From Sphingobium sp. Cam5-1 (GTDB lineage Bacteria; Pseudomonadota; Alphaproteobacteria; Sphingomonadales; Sphingomonadaceae), in the NCBI RefSeq assembly GCF_015693305.1, contig NZ_CP065139.1, positions 124,001-188,000 on the forward strand: a stretch of 64,000 nt of DNA, written 5' to 3'. The position numbers and the translations under genes are program-made. Each line of letters begins with the position of its first letter. Position 1 is the stretch's first letter. This document shows positions 1 through 9,165 of the stretch, in pieces. The notes beneath the pieces are model-generated. The model made no database searches, was not told where the DNA came from, and was given only the letters and a program-made list of their open reading frames with translations.

Positions 1-2
1 AT

Positions 3-185
3 AGCAAGATTCCGCGAAGCGAAGTGGTCAAGAAGATCTGGGCCTACATAAAGACAAATGACCTCCAAAATCCGAAGGACAAGCGAGAGATATTGGCCGA
101 TGACAAGCTGGAAAAGATATTCGGAGGCAAGAAGGCCAGCATGTTCGAAATGAACAAGCATTTGGCGAAGCATCTCAAGGCTTGA
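3..185 (+). CDS. SWIB/MDM2 domain protein, C-terminal part (5' end outside window)
   Basis: An open frame enters from the left edge and stops with TGA at 183-185. The 60 visible residues begin SKIPRSEVVKKIWAYIK, continue with LQNPKDKREI and a DDKLEKIFG block, and end in KHLAKHLKA. This is the usual core of the SWIB/MDM2 fold. In alphaproteobacteria these are short basic proteins of unclear role, possibly DNA- or topoisomerase-associated (family knowledge). The start codon and N-terminus lie outside the window. A strong hairpin follows at 218-256. Confidence 0.85.
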   Translation, partial: SKIPRSEVVKKIWAYIKTNDLQNPKDKREILADDKLEKIFGGKKASMFEMNKHLAKHLKA

Positions 186-217
186 GATGGATATTCAGAC
201 GACCTGCCTGAAATGAG

Positions 218-256
218 AGGAAGGCCCTCTGCGCTGAATGCGAAGAGGGCCTTCCT
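218..256. terminator. Bidirectional intrinsic terminator
   Basis: There is a 13-bp perfect stem: 218-230 (core AAGGCCCTCT) pairs with 244-256 (core AGAGGGCCTT), closing a 13-nt loop. It sits between the convergent ends of the SWIB gene (stop at 185) and the cytochrome b561 gene (stop at 283). Short T/A-rich flanks on both sides let it serve both strands. Confidence 0.75.
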
Positions 257-282
257 TACAGCGCATTAGCGCGGGTTGCGTG

Positions 283-975
283 TCAGGCCCGGCCGAACTG
301 GGCGATCAACAACCATGTTCCTCCCGCAATCAGCAGGAAGATAATAAGCGCGCTCCAGGCCGATGCGAACCGCAGCGTTGGCCGATCCCCTGACCATTTC
401 CGCGTTCCGATGATCATTGGTCCGACAAGATTGTCGCGCCGATGGATCAGATAGAAAAGAACGGCCACGACATGAAGAGCGGTGAGGGCAAGGATGGCGT
501 TGAAGATGAAGGCGTGCCATTCCGCAGCGACGCGGCCGGTTTCGAAATCGACCAGATAGGAAAAGGGACCGGACTCCATGCCGTCGATATCCACAGAAAA
601 GAAGCCGAGCCCCACCTGCACTGCGAGGATGGTGATCATCGCGATCACACTCCAGCCGCCAACCGGATTATGGCCAGCGGCTGGCGTCGCGGCCCGATTG
701 AACATATGGCCGCGGATATAGCGAAGGAGTGTTGATGGGCCGCCAACGAAGTTGGAGAAACGGGCCGTGCTGCTGCCCGCGAAACCCCAGATCAGACGGA
801 AGAGCAGCAGCGCAAAAATGCTGTAACCGGCGAGCCGATGCCAATCCAGCATTCGCTCTTCAGCGGCCCACCAGGCGAAACCCAGCAGCGGCACCAGCGT
901 CCAGTGAAACAAGCGGATCGGCAGATCCCAGATACGCAGGCGCACCGGCGCGCCGCTCACTTCCGCATCCACCAT
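283..975 (-). CDS. Cytochrome b561-type membrane b-cytochrome
   Basis: This 230-aa integral membrane protein should carry two b haems and pass electrons between the quinone pool and periplasmic c-type partners. It shows the bacterial b561 pattern: FHW (His24), WHRLAGY (His46), EWHAF (His154) and LHVVAV (His168), each in a hydrophobic helix. A last helix near the C-terminus is followed by AQFGRA. An upstream TTG at 978 is in frame, but the ATG at 975 fits better because it overlaps the cytochrome c' stop as TGATG, indicating translational coupling. It is the last gene of the 5726-283 operon, and a terminator follows. The fold assignment is firm; the partners are inferred from gene order. Confidence 0.85.
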   Translation of the reverse strand: MVDAEVSGAPVRLRIWDLPIRLFHWTLVPLLGFAWWAAEERMLDWHRLAGYSIFALLLFRLIWGFAGSSTARFSNFVGGPSTLLRYIRGHMFNRAATPAAGHNPVGGWSVIAMITILAVQVGLGFFSVDIDGMESGPFSYLVDFETGRVAAEWHAFIFNAILALTALHVVAVLFYLIHRRDNLVGPMIIGTRKWSGDRPTLRFASAWSALIIFLLIAGGTWLLIAQFGRA

Positions 976-1436
976 CAAAGCTCCGCGCGGAAACGATCGT
1001 GGCAGCTTTTGCAGGTGCCACCCAAGCTGGTGCGTGCCGCGCCAAGCCCGGCCACATTGCCGCTGGCGGCGGCGGCATCCAGGGCCTTTGCAGCCGTGAT
1101 CATGTCGCCCTGAAGCTTCACGAAGGCAGCGTTATCCTTCCAGATTTCGGTCTTGGCGCGTGTCTTGATTCCGGATTCCGGACCGCTGCCCTTCGGGAAA
1201 TATTTGGGCAACAACGCGGCGCGAGTGGCAATATCACGCGCCAGCGGGCGGACGCTGTTCATGTCGGGTGATCCGGACTTCAGCTCATCATTGATGCTTT
1301 TGAAAGCTCCGCCAATCTCCTTGTAGCTGGCTTGGCGCGCCTTGATCGCGTTGGTCACCGCAGGTGTGGCGGCATAGGCCGCGTAGCTCGCGGCCAAGCC
1401 GAGGGTTGCCAAAGCCAGGGAGTAGGGAAGCTTCAT
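975..1436 (-). CDS. Class II cytochrome c (cytochrome c'/c556 family)
   Basis: This is a 153-aa periplasmic haem protein. It has an N-terminal signal peptide (MKLPYSLALATLG, predicted cleavage after AAYA), a helical body, and a C-terminal CKSCH haem site (Cys142, Cys145, His146), as in class II cytochromes c. The helix-1 motif RQASYKEIGG puts Tyr38 where c556 proteins carry the axial Met, so a five-coordinate cytochrome c' type is likely (inference). The frame is open up to 1517, but ATG 1436 has a GAGG ribosome site and begins the signal peptide; ATG 1448 is the alternative. It starts 27 nt after the DUF1552 stop and overlaps cytochrome b561, so it is probably the soluble partner of that membrane protein. 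Confidence 0.85.
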   Translation of the reverse strand: MKLPYSLALATLGLAASYAAYAATPAVTNAIKARQASYKEIGGAFKSINDELKSGSPDMNSVRPLARDIATRAALLPKYFPKGSGPESGIKTRAKTEIWKDNAAFVKLQGDMITAAKALDAAAASGNVAGLGAARTSLGGTCKSCHDRFRAEL

Positions 1437-1462
1437 CTTCTGCCTCATTCTTTCTGTGATCG

Positions 1463-2818
1463 TCACGCCAATATTTCGCCGATGGGTCGCTTGGTATTCA
1501 TGGCATCCATGCCCCATGAGTCGACCGAAATTCCCATAAGCTGTTGAAGTGTCAAGCCGACACGGCTGATCGACTCTCCATTGCCATGGACGTGGATGCC
1601 GGATTTGACCTTTCCGCCTGCGCGCCCAGCCAGCATCACCGGAATGCCCAGAACATCATGGTTCTTGGCATAGGATACGTCCGAATGCGCAAATACCAGT
1701 GTGTTGTCGAGCAGGGTTCCGTCGCCTTCCTTAATCGCGGCGAGGGCCGACACGAAATCCGCCCAGGCTTCCATGCTGCGGGTGGCGAAGAAATCCACGG
1801 TCGGCTGATACCCGATGGCCCGGTCGATCATTTCCTCATGCGTGTTCTGGTGATAGCCCGTCGTTTGGCCCGCTTGACGCAGATCGGATGCTGCTGTCGA
1901 AAAGTTCATGTTGAACACGCGGGTCTGGTTGCAGGCCAGCGCCATCGCCAGCATCTGCGCCATCAGCTTGTGATTGATCTTCCGTTGCTGAACATCCGTG
2001 ATGTCGCCTGACACGGCTGGTGCTTCGGCGGGTACGACACAGGCTTCGGCCGGGGGTGGCTTCTGCAACTGTAGCGCGAGCTTTCCTTCCATCTCGCGGA
2101 CGGAGGTGAAATATTGGTCCAGGCGGGCCTTGTCGGTCGCGCCCAGATTGGCTTCCAGTGCGCGGCGTTGTTCGGTAACCCCGGACAATACGCTCCGGCG
2201 CACCATGATGCGCGGATCGGGCTTGAAATCGGCCTTGTTGGGATCGTTGAAGTCCGGCCCGAAAATCTTGCGGTAAAATTCGACCGGGCTTGGCGTGGCG
2301 GCATTCATGCTGCGTCCGTCGCGGAACGAATAGCTGGTGCGTGCATTGCCGTCCGCTGAAAGATCAAGCGAACGGAAGAAGGAGCCGCCGCCGATCGCAT
2401 CGCCGATAAGGACGTCTAGCGTAGGTGCCCGAATGGCGAGCCAATCGTCCGCGGGCGCGCCTGTGCGCACGGCGGTGTTGCCCGACAGATGAGGCAGATT
2501 GCCCTTGCCATCCAGCATCACGTCGAACCCGGTCAGGACGCTTACATGCTGCTTCACGGCGGCAATGGGCGCAAGCTGCGGGGGCAGGTCGTAATCGGCC
2601 CCCATGGACTTTGGCTGCCAGCGATCCGGGATCATCCCGCATCCCCAGAACCATGTGCCGAAGCGCACGGGTAGGCGCCCGCCCCCAAGCGTCGCGGCAA
2701 AGGCTGTGCCGTTATTGTCCAGAAATGCGTCCAGCAGGGGCAGTCCCAACGTAACTGCACCGCCACCCAATATTCCGCGCAGCAGGAAACCGCGCCGTGT
2801 CGTTCCATTCATCAACAT
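1463..2818 (-). CDS. Tat-exported DUF1552 family protein
   Basis: This 451-aa protein starts with a twin-arginine signal (TTRRGFLLRG, Arg8-Arg9, followed by a hydrophobic stretch GGGAVTLGLPLL). It continues with the DUF1552 signature: FGTWFWGCGMIPDRW, HVSVLTGFD, HLSGNTAVRTGAP, and a C-terminal segment ending VDSWGMDAMNTKRPIGEILA. DUF1552 proteins are encoded beside DUF1592-type haem proteins in planctomycetes and some proteobacteria; no biochemical function is established to my knowledge. The Tat signal implies folding, perhaps with a cofactor, before export. The start ATG at 2818 overlaps the upstream stop (TGATG). ATG 2812 is an alternative. Confidence 0.85.
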   Translation of the reverse strand: MLMNGTTRRGFLLRGILGGGAVTLGLPLLDAFLDNNGTAFAATLGGGRLPVRFGTWFWGCGMIPDRWQPKSMGADYDLPPQLAPIAAVKQHVSVLTGFDVMLDGKGNLPHLSGNTAVRTGAPADDWLAIRAPTLDVLIGDAIGGGSFFRSLDLSADGNARTSYSFRDGRSMNAATPSPVEFYRKIFGPDFNDPNKADFKPDPRIMVRRSVLSGVTEQRRALEANLGATDKARLDQYFTSVREMEGKLALQLQKPPPAEACVVPAEAPAVSGDITDVQQRKINHKLMAQMLAMALACNQTRVFNMNFSTAASDLRQAGQTTGYHQNTHEEMIDRAIGYQPTVDFFATRSMEAWADFVSALAAIKEGDGTLLDNTLVFAHSDVSYAKNHDVLGIPVMLAGRAGGKVKSGIHVHGNGESISRVGLTLQQLMGISVDSWGMDAMNTKRPIGEILA

Positions 2819-4473
2819 CAGCCAGTCTCCTTTGATCTGCGAACAGTTGCCACGCGGCTTTCAGGAGCAAGGCGCGGCATGGCGTAAAATGCGGGGTCCA
2901 GCGCGATGGCGCGCATCAGGGATGGGAAGCGATAGCCGCCCGCCGAAAAGCCCTGGCTCAGTCGCGCTATCCCGGATTCGTCAGCTTCCGCCGGATTGCG
3001 TCCATGGGCGTAACGCCATGCCGACTGGACAAGGCAACTGCTGACGCGCGGGCTGTCGTGGAACAATTGCCCAAGAGCAGCGGCGCCATTATAGGCCTGC
3101 TTTTCGAAATCGCCGGTGACGTCAATCACCTCGTCATGTTCGACCTTTCGGAACTGGCCGACGCCGTCAAACTGTTCCAGCCCCAAACCTATAGGATCGG
3201 TGCGGCGGTGGCAGCTGGCGCATTCCTCATCATCAAGATGCGCCTGAAGCCGGGCGCGCGTAGTCTTGAGCGTCGGGTTATCGACATTCTGCACCACCGC
3301 GAAATTGACGTTCGCGGGCGGGGCGGGGATTTTCTCGCAAAGGAATATCTCGCGCAGCGCTACCCCGCGAAGTGTCGGTGAGGTGCGGCCCGGATGCGAA
3401 TGCTGTGACAGCAGGCTGGCATGCGTGAGCAATCCGGTTCGCGGATCACCTTGCGGAAATTCATAAATATACCAGTCGGACTTGGTCACCGGCACGTCGT
3501 AAATCGGGCCAAGCGTGCGGTTCATCGCGATCGACCGCGTCGTGAAAAGATCGCGATAGTCACCCTTCCGATCCACCAGCAACCAGCTGATGGTGCGCAG
3601 CGTCTGGTCTCGCAGCGAAGTGCCGATGGCCTGCGAATAGGCGGGATAGATAAGGGAGTCCTTCGCCAGATCGTCCATTCCGTCCAAGCGCAGATAGTCT
3701 GTGAAGAAGGCGCGAACACCCTCATGGAACCGTGGCGAGGCGATCAGGCGATCGACGGCCTTGGCAAGTCCTGCCTGGGTGTCGAGCGCGCCGCTGCGTG
3801 CTTCGTCGAGCAATGTCTGGTCTGGCGCACTGTTCCATAACAGGAAGGAAAGGCGGCTTGCCTTCGACCATGCATCGACACTCCGGCGCGAGGGGGCAGG
3901 GCGATCTATACGGAACAGAAATTCGGGGCTGGTCAGCATTCCGCCAAGCGTTGCCGCCAGACCTGCGTGAAAATTCCCGAGCGTAGCGGCCGCCTCTGTC
4001 GCTGACCTTGTAAGAGCTGCAACTTCGCCCTCGCTCAAGGGGCGCCGATATAGTTGTGAGCCGACACGTTGAATAAACTGGCGGGCGCAAGCAGCGCCGT
4101 CCTTGTCCGCCGGAGTAGGTGCGCAACCGATCAGTTTTTCGCGATGCTGCTCGTCCGTCACCTGCGTCGCGATGCTGCGGGCTAACGTCTCATATTGTTC
4201 AAGGCCCGCTGCCGTCACGGAGACGGCGCTTGTGCCAACCGCCTGAAGTCCGTCGATGCGCAGATCTGGCTCAAACCGGCCGACAATCTTGATGTCGGGG
4301 CCGAAAATATCGGCGATGACGCTGCGATACTGGCTTTCCGTCAGTCGCCGGATTTGACTCGGAGGGGTGTCCGCATGCGTTTCGTCGGCGCGCGCTCCGT
4401 TGAGGGCGATGCTGAGCCCAAGGGTGAGGCAGGCGCCAGCTAGGGCAAGCGAGGGAAGGGCGCGCACCTTCAT
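2818..4473 (-). CDS. DUF1587/1595/1592/1588/1585 multidomain protein with c-haem motif
   Basis: This is a 551-aa secreted protein with a signal peptide (about residues 1-29). The blocks follow the order typical of this planctomycete-type family: RRLTESQYRSVIADIFG (DUF1587, ~42-58); QLYRRPLSEGEVAAL (DUF1595, ~140-154); SFLLWNSAPDQTLLDEARSG (DUF1592, ~209-228); GLLTHASLLSQHSHPGRTSP then CASCHRRTDPIG (DUF1588, ~347-429); and SCLVQSAWRYAHGR (DUF1585). CASCH at 418-422 is a single covalent haem-binding site, so the protein can be a periplasmic redox protein. It shares a 4-bp ATGA overlap with the upstream gene and TGATG with DUF1552, so the three are co-translated. The reaction is unknown. Confidence 0.85.
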   Translation of the reverse strand: MKVRALPSLALAGACLTLGLSIALNGARADETHADTPPSQIRRLTESQYRSVIADIFGPDIKIVGRFEPDLRIDGLQAVGTSAVSVTAAGLEQYETLARSIATQVTDEQHREKLIGCAPTPADKDGAACARQFIQRVGSQLYRRPLSEGEVAALTRSATEAAATLGNFHAGLAATLGGMLTSPEFLFRIDRPAPSRRSVDAWSKASRLSFLLWNSAPDQTLLDEARSGALDTQAGLAKAVDRLIASPRFHEGVRAFFTDYLRLDGMDDLAKDSLIYPAYSQAIGTSLRDQTLRTISWLLVDRKGDYRDLFTTRSIAMNRTLGPIYDVPVTKSDWYIYEFPQGDPRTGLLTHASLLSQHSHPGRTSPTLRGVALREIFLCEKIPAPPANVNFAVVQNVDNPTLKTTRARLQAHLDDEECASCHRRTDPIGLGLEQFDGVGQFRKVEHDEVIDVTGDFEKQAYNGAAALGQLFHDSPRVSSCLVQSAWRYAHGRNPAEADESGIARLSQGFSAGGYRFPSLMRAIALDPAFYAMPRLAPESRVATVRRSKETG

Positions 4474-5726
4474 GGACGCACCTCGCTTTGTGCGACTTGG
4501 CTGGGCGCAGCAAGGAAGGCCTTTACGCCGACGAAATCATAGGCCGACGATATGGCAGTGAAGCGGCCAGTGCGCGGATCACGATAGCCATCTGCCAGAC
4601 GATCAATCGCCTTGCGAACGCCGGGGCAGGATACTCGCGTCAGATTGGCGCCATTCTGCGTCATCTGTTCGATGGAGTCATAGAAGCTGTCCAGCGTGTA
4701 ATAGCCAAAGATGCTGCCTTCTATCGAGCCATCAGGGCTGAACTTGGCACGCAGCCGGGCGCCCCGGATGTGGCGCGGTGCATCCACTATCTGTTCCTTG
4801 TAGTTCATCGTCAGATCAACGGGGTCCGTCGTCAGGACGCCGCCTGTAATGTGGCCTGAGACCGTAGCGCGAAGCCGGGGATCGGGATCGGGCGTAAAGG
4901 TGGCGCGGGCGAGCGGGCCGCCACGCCCGTCGCGGGTCAGCGGTTCACTGACAGCAAGAATGGTGACGCGTACTTCAGGGTCATCCTGAAGGCTGTCGAC
5001 GCCGCGAAGCTCGATTACAGTGGGCGCGCGGGCCGAGATCATGGTTTTACCCGCAACTTCTTCCTTGCCGTTTTCGCGAAAGGTGGAAACGCAGCCGACG
5101 GCACGCCAAAGCCGGTTATCGACGCCGTTCGTGCCATCTGGCCCTTCGAAATCCAATTTTCCGTCTTTACCATCCAGGTTGATACCGGCGGCAACCTTGC
5201 CCTCATAGGTTTTGAAGTTCTTCGCCAATGCCGGGAAATCGGCGGGGTTGGAGCAGGCGCTGTAGACCACTTCGCGCTTCTGGAAGGCGAGCCGCCCGGC
5301 GCCTTTGGGTAAACCGTTCAGGGCGCCGATCGCCGCCGCCAGCTCCTGCGTTGGCTCTGCCTTTGGATCGTAGCCCGGCGGGAAGATCACGGAAGATGAG
5401 CGGTCGCCGCGAAGAAATATTCTGCGGAATTTGAAATATTCGTTCATCCGCTGCTCAAGTTCCTGCCGCTTTTCCTTACCGGCATATTTGGCCTGCTCGG
5501 CAGGCGGCAGCATGGCATAGAAACGATCGAGGTCACCGCTATCGGGAACTGGGCAGCTATCCTTTTCCCCACCTTGGGCAAGATAGATATTGCTGAGTAC
5601 GAAGGCATGCACGCCGACTTCACCGCCCGTGGGGGCGTCGGCACCGATGAGGGACGCCGCGATCAGGGGTAGGACCACATATGCTCTGGTCGACCGATTG
5701 GCGGTCGATCCCTTTCTGCCCTTCAT
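4470..5726 (-). CDS. Secreted protein of unknown function, first gene of haem operon
   Basis: I do not recognise this 418-aa protein. It has a basic N-terminus and hydrophobic core (VVLPLIAASLIG), so it should be exported. Four cysteines are spread through the mature part (SCPVPDS, YSACSNPADF, RAVGCVSTF, RVSCPGVRK), consistent with disulfides rather than haem, since there is no CxxCH. The middle (~200-330) is rich in beta-type segments (ATFTPDPDPRLRATVSGHI, GSIFGYYTL). It overlaps the DUF1592-type gene by ATGA and leads the operon, so it probably acts with the DUF1592/DUF1552 pair, perhaps as a substrate-binding or structural subunit (inference). Confidence 0.75.
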   Translation of the reverse strand: MKGRKGSTANRSTRAYVVLPLIAASLIGADAPTGGEVGVHAFVLSNIYLAQGGEKDSCPVPDSGDLDRFYAMLPPAEQAKYAGKEKRQELEQRMNEYFKFRRIFLRGDRSSSVIFPPGYDPKAEPTQELAAAIGALNGLPKGAGRLAFQKREVVYSACSNPADFPALAKNFKTYEGKVAAGINLDGKDGKLDFEGPDGTNGVDNRLWRAVGCVSTFRENGKEEVAGKTMISARAPTVIELRGVDSLQDDPEVRVTILAVSEPLTRDGRGGPLARATFTPDPDPRLRATVSGHITGGVLTTDPVDLTMNYKEQIVDAPRHIRGARLRAKFSPDGSIEGSIFGYYTLDSFYDSIEQMTQNGANLTRVSCPGVRKAIDRLADGYRDPRTGRFTAISSAYDFVGVKAFLAAPSQVAQSEVRP

Positions 5727-5917
5727 ATAATCCTCTCTGATGCCGCTTTATGCGAGCGCTTCAGTTTTCATGACTCTTCCTGCGTTTTGCCACCACCCCA
5801 AAATCGATCATGTAGCGCGGCAATTTCGCGCATCCATTTTACGCCAAAACCCGAAACAGAAAGATTTATCCTGGGCGTTGGATCGACTAGCTTGATCGAA
5901 AATCAAGGGAAGTACCA
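5727..5917. promoter_or_regulatory. Divergent regulatory region between haem operon and interrupted araC-type gene
   Basis: This 191-bp AT-richer gap separates the divergent starts at 5726 (minus) and 5918 (plus). Just before the araC-type ribosome site (AAGGGAAG, 5906-5913) is an inverted repeat, CTTGAT (5891-5896) and ATCAAG (5902-5907) with a 5-nt spacer. It could be a regulator site or a leader hairpin. I could not fix -35/-10 boxes with confidence. Being shared, it suggests the AraC-type regulator normally controls the 5726-283 operon. Confidence 0.4.
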
Positions 5918-5992
5918 ATGCGGCCATTGCAGACGGAATCCGGCGAATGGCATCTTGCCGAGAGCGTGGCTGAGCGCGTGCTCGCCATTTAG
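5918..5992 (+). pseudogene. AraC-family regulator, 5' fragment (split by Tn3-family transposon)
   Basis: ATG 5918, with the good ribosome site AAGGGAAG, opens a frame MRPLQTESGEWHLAESVAER that runs to Ile24 (5987-5989). There the transposon begins. The next codon is formed by the last two bases of the target duplication and the first base of the inverted repeat (TA+G), giving an immediate TAG stop at 5990-5992. Removing 5992-10100 joins this frame exactly to the 3' fragment (codon 25 becomes TAT, Tyr) and restores a 357-aa AraC-type protein. As it stands it encodes a 24-residue peptide. Confidence 0.9.
5987..5991. repeat. Target-site duplication ATTTA, left copy
   Basis: ATTTA directly abuts the outer end of the left inverted repeat. 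An identical ATTTA at 10096-10100 abuts the right one. Five base pairs is the normal duplication for Tn3-family elements. Confidence 0.93.
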
Positions 5993-6036
5993 GCCCAGTC
6001 GGCCCGAAGCTGCGATTTTGGTCATCTTGGAGAACA
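5992..6036 (+). repeat. Left terminal inverted repeat (IRL)
   Basis: It begins GGCCCAGTCGGCCCGAAGCT at 5992 and matches the reverse complement of 10051-10095 at 42 of 45 positions, with mismatches at IR positions 31, 35 and 39. Identity breaks down after position 45. Confidence 0.93.
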
Positions 6037-6113
6037 CGTCGGGAACGGGCTGGTTGTTGTTGACGATCGCCCATGCGAGGAACGACGTTCCGCTCCGATA
6101 AGGGAGCGGCGTT

Positions 6114-9023
6114 ATGAGCCTTGGCGTTTCGAGTGGGGATCTGATCGGCTCCTGGAGCCTGAGTTTTTCGGACATCGCGTTCGTGACCGGCAAAGCGGAG
6201 ACGGCACGACTGGGATTGGCGGTTCAGCTTAGATTTTTCGCCGGGCATGGCTTCTTTGTGCCGGATCATGCGTCGATACCCTCCGACGGTGTCTTGTATC
6301 TGGCGGAGCAACTTGGTCTCGATGCCAAATCCGTGAACCACTATGATTTTTCCGGGCGCACCGCCCGCCGGCATTGCGCGGAGATTTTGCGGCATCTCGG
6401 GTTCCGCCGTATGACGCAGACGGATCGCAGGGCGTTGTCGAGGTGGATTTCCGACGATCTTTGTGCGGGCGGGCAGCCGATCAATGCCATGCTCGAGCAT
6501 GTTTTCCTGTGGTGCCGCGACCGCCGTATCTATGGGCCGTCGCGCAAGGAGCTGGAACGCCTCGTCCGTTCGCAACGACACCTCTATCTGGAGGCCCTGT
6601 TGGCCCGAGTCCGCGATCGGCTTGCGCCGGATGCGGTCGCCTTGCTGGAAGCCTCGCTCGCCGATCCCGATGGCCCGACCGGCTTCAACACGATGAAGGG
6701 GGATGCAGGTCAGGCGACGCTCGAAAACATTCTTGGCGTGACCGCCAAACTCGCCTTTATCCAACGGCTTGCTCTTCCCCGAGATTTCCTATCGGTCACG
6801 GGCAAGGCATGGGTCGATCAGATCGTTCGCCGGGTTGCCGGCGAGAAAGCCTCGGAGATGCGCCGGCATGTACCGGCGCGCCAGCTCGGGCTCTATGCCG
6901 TTTATCTGATGGCGCGGGAAGCTCAGCTTACGGATGCGATGGTCGACCTGCTGATCGAGACGGTCCATAAGATCGGATCGCGCTCGAAACGCAAGGTGGT
7001 GGGCGATATCGCGAAAGACATCGAGCGGGTCTATGGCAAGGAGCGACTCCTGGTCGAGATTGCCAGCGCTTCGATCGACGATCCATCCGGGCGCATCTGC
7101 GATGTCATTTTCCCAATCGCCGGCAAGGACAAACTGGCGGCGATCATCAAGGAAAGCCAGGCAAAGGGCGCCTTGGATCGGCGGATCTACAAGGTGATGC
7201 GGAGGTCATGGGCCAATCATTATCGCCGTATGCTGCCAAGCCTGCTTTCGGCACTGGAGTTCCGGTCGAACAACGCCGTGTGGCGTCCGGTGCTGGCGGC
7301 CCTGGACTGGATCAGAAGCAAAGTGGATGATGGATGCCGCTACGTGCCGCCGCACGCAGTGCCGGTCGACGAGGTCATTCCGGCGAGATGGCGCAGTTCC
7401 GTCATTGATGAAGAGGGGCGCGTAAACCGGATCAGTTATGAGCTTTGTGTCCTCGCGCAACTGCGCGATCGCATCCGTTCTAAGGAAATCTGGGTTGTCG
7501 GGGCGGACCGATACCGCAATCCCGATGACGATCTTCCCAAGGACTTCGATGCGCGGCGAGAAGCATATTACACAGGATTGAACCTGACGGCGGATGCGCG
7601 TGCATTTTCAAGCGCCATCCGGGAAGAGCTTGCTCAGGAACTGTTGCTCCTCAATGCCAATATTCCCCGGAACGACAAGGTTCGGCTGCTGTGGCGCGGC
7701 GAGAACCGTATATCTCTCACCCCGTTCAAACCCTTGCCCGAACCCAGGGGTCTCGCCTCGATCAAGACCGAGATCGGCCAACGCTGGCCGATGACCGGGC
7801 TGCTCGACGTACTGAAGGAGGCTGCCCTTGATACGGGACTTCTCGAAGCGTTCGAAACATCGGCCTCGCGTGTTGCACTGCCGAAAACCGCGCTGGATCA
7901 ACGTCTCCTGCTATGCCTCTACGGCCTGGGAACGAATGCCGGGCTCAAGCGGATCGCCGGCGCCACCCCCGATGTCAGCTATGAAGAGCTGCTGCATGTC
8001 CATCGCCGCTTCGTTCATGCCGCGGCGCTCAAGGAGGCGTGTGCCAGGGTTGCGAATGCGACCCTGGCAATCCGCAATGCTGCAGTCTGGGGGGACGCCG
8101 GCACGGCCTGTGCGTCAGATTCCACAAAGTTCGGAGCCTGGGATCGCAACCTGATGACGGAATGGCATGCGCGTTATGGTGGACGGGGCGTCATGATCTA
8201 CTGGCATGTCGAACGACGCGCGACATGCGTCTATTCCCAGCTCAAGCGCTGCTCTTCCTCCGAGGTCGCCTCCATGATCGAGGGCGTGCTGCGCCATTGC
8301 ACCGACATGGAAATCCAGCGACAATATGTTGATAGTCATGGCCAAAGCGCGGTTGGCTTTGCATTTTGCCGGCTTCTCGGATTTGAGCTTGCACCCCGCC
8401 TGAAAGCGATCGCTCGCCAGAAGCTGGCTCTTCCCGATGTCGGCATGCGAACGCGGCTTCCCCACTTGCAGCCGATCCTCTCCAGTCCGATCAACTGGGA
8501 TGAGATCGAGCAGCAATATGACGAGATGGTCAAATATGCAGCCGCGATGCAGACAAAAACCGCCGACCCGGAGGCGATCCTGCGCCGGTTTAGCCGCTCC
8601 GAGGTGATGCACCCGACCTACAAGGCGTTGAGTGAGCTGGGCCGCGCGGTCAAGACGATCTTCCTGTGCCGGTATCTGCGCGAGGAGTCCTTCCGCCGCG
8701 AAATTCATGAAGGCCTGAATGTCGTTGAAAACTGGAACAGTGCCAATGGGTTCGTTTTCTTCGGCAAGGGCGGCGAGATCGCCACTAACCGCATCGATGA
8801 GCAGCAGCTCTCGGTCCTGGCGCTACATTTGCTGCAAGCGTCGCTTGTCTATGTGAACACCCGAATGCTTCAGAGCGTGCTGGTGGAACCGAAATGGACG
8901 GGCCGGATGACGCCGGATGATTATCGCGGCCTCACACCGCTGATTTACAGCCACGTCAATCCTTATGGCCGCTTCGACCTCGATCTGAATAGCCGGATCG
9001 ATTTTGGGCGGCTTGCTGCCTGA
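6114..9023 (+). CDS. tnpA: Tn3-family transposase TnpA
   Basis: This 969-aa DDE transposase is the length expected for Tn3-family TnpA and cuts at the 45-bp terminal repeats. The N-terminal part (~15-110) has the DUF4158-type block [20 protein letters not shown] then GLAVQLRFF. The C-terminal two thirds carries the Tn3 DDE region: [39 protein letters not shown] with the first catalytic Asp; [20 protein letters not shown] with the second; and [20 protein letters not shown] with the final Glu. ATG 6114 has a GGGAG ribosome site 8 nt upstream, within the repeat-proximal leader. No frameshift is seen. Confidence 0.95.
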   Translation: MSLGVSSGDLIGSWSLSFSDIAFVTGKAETARLGLAVQLRFFAGHGFFVPDHASIPSDGVLYLAEQLGLDAKSVNHYDFSGRTARRHCAEILRHLGFRRMTQTDRRALSRWISDDLCAGGQPINAMLEHVFLWCRDRRIYGPSRKELERLVRSQRHLYLEALLARVRDRLAPDAVALLEASLADPDGPTGFNTMKGDAGQATLENILGVTAKLAFIQRLALPRDFLSVTGKAWVDQIVRRVAGEKASEMRRHVPARQLGLYAVYLMAREAQLTDAMVDLLIETVHKIGSRSKRKVVGDIAKDIERVYGKERLLVEIASASIDDPSGRICDVIFPIAGKDKLAAIIKESQAKGALDRRIYKVMRRSWANHYRRMLPSLLSALEFRSNNAVWRPVLAALDWIRSKVDDGCRYVPPHAVPVDEVIPARWRSSVIDEEGRVNRISYELCVLAQLRDRIRSKEIWVVGADRYRNPDDDLPKDFDARREAYYTGLNLTADARAFSSAIREELAQELLLLNANIPRNDKVRLLWRGENRISLTPFKPLPEPRGLASIKTEIGQRWPMTGLLDVLKEAALDTGLLEAFETSASRVALPKTALDQRLLLCLYGLGTNAGLKRIAGATPDVSYEELLHVHRRFVHAAALKEACARVANATLAIRNAAVWGDAGTACASDSTKFGAWDRNLMTEWHARYGGRGVMIYWHVERRATCVYSQLKRCSSSEVASMIEGVLRHCTDMEIQRQYVDSHGQSAVGFAFCRLLGFELAPRLKAIARQKLALPDVGMRTRLPHLQPILSSPINWDEIEQQYDEMVKYAAAMQTKTADPEAILRRFSRSEVMHPTYKALSELGRAVKTIFLCRYLREESFRREIHEGLNVVENWNSANGFVFFGKGGEIATNRIDEQQLSVLALHLLQASLVYVNTRMLQSVLVEPKWTGRMTPDDYRGLTPLIYSHVNPYGRFDLDLNSRIDFGRLAA

Positions 9024-9054
9024 CCGGGGCCTTTCCGCTCGCACCATTTGGGTG

Positions 9055-9159
9055 CACCCGAACGTGACGATCGGAAGTGACATATACGACATGTCACAAA
9101 AGGGTGGTTCCGTCACCAATGTTACTGTACGAGGGCAAAGCCACCCTAATGTGACGGAT
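9055..9159. other. Candidate res site of the Tn3-family element
   Basis: The gap between tnpA and tnpR holds clustered GTGAC/GTCAC half-sites. A near-direct repeat lies at 9055-9071 (CACCCGAACGTGACGAT) and 9142-9159 (CACCCTAATGTGACGGAT). An inverted pair is GTGACAT (9077-9083) and ATGTCAC (9091-9097), and CGTCACC is at 9111-9117. Paired inverted half-sites just upstream of the resolvase gene are what a multi-subsite res looks like. Assignment of subsites I-III is not possible by eye. Confidence 0.6.
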
Positions 9160-9165
9160 TTGCCC

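Noticed and set aside
5808..6764. 318-codon minus-strand frame across the left transposon end
   Set aside because: It is antisense to tnpA and spans the IRL and target duplication; a frame shared by transposon and host sequence cannot be an old gene, and no motif is seen.
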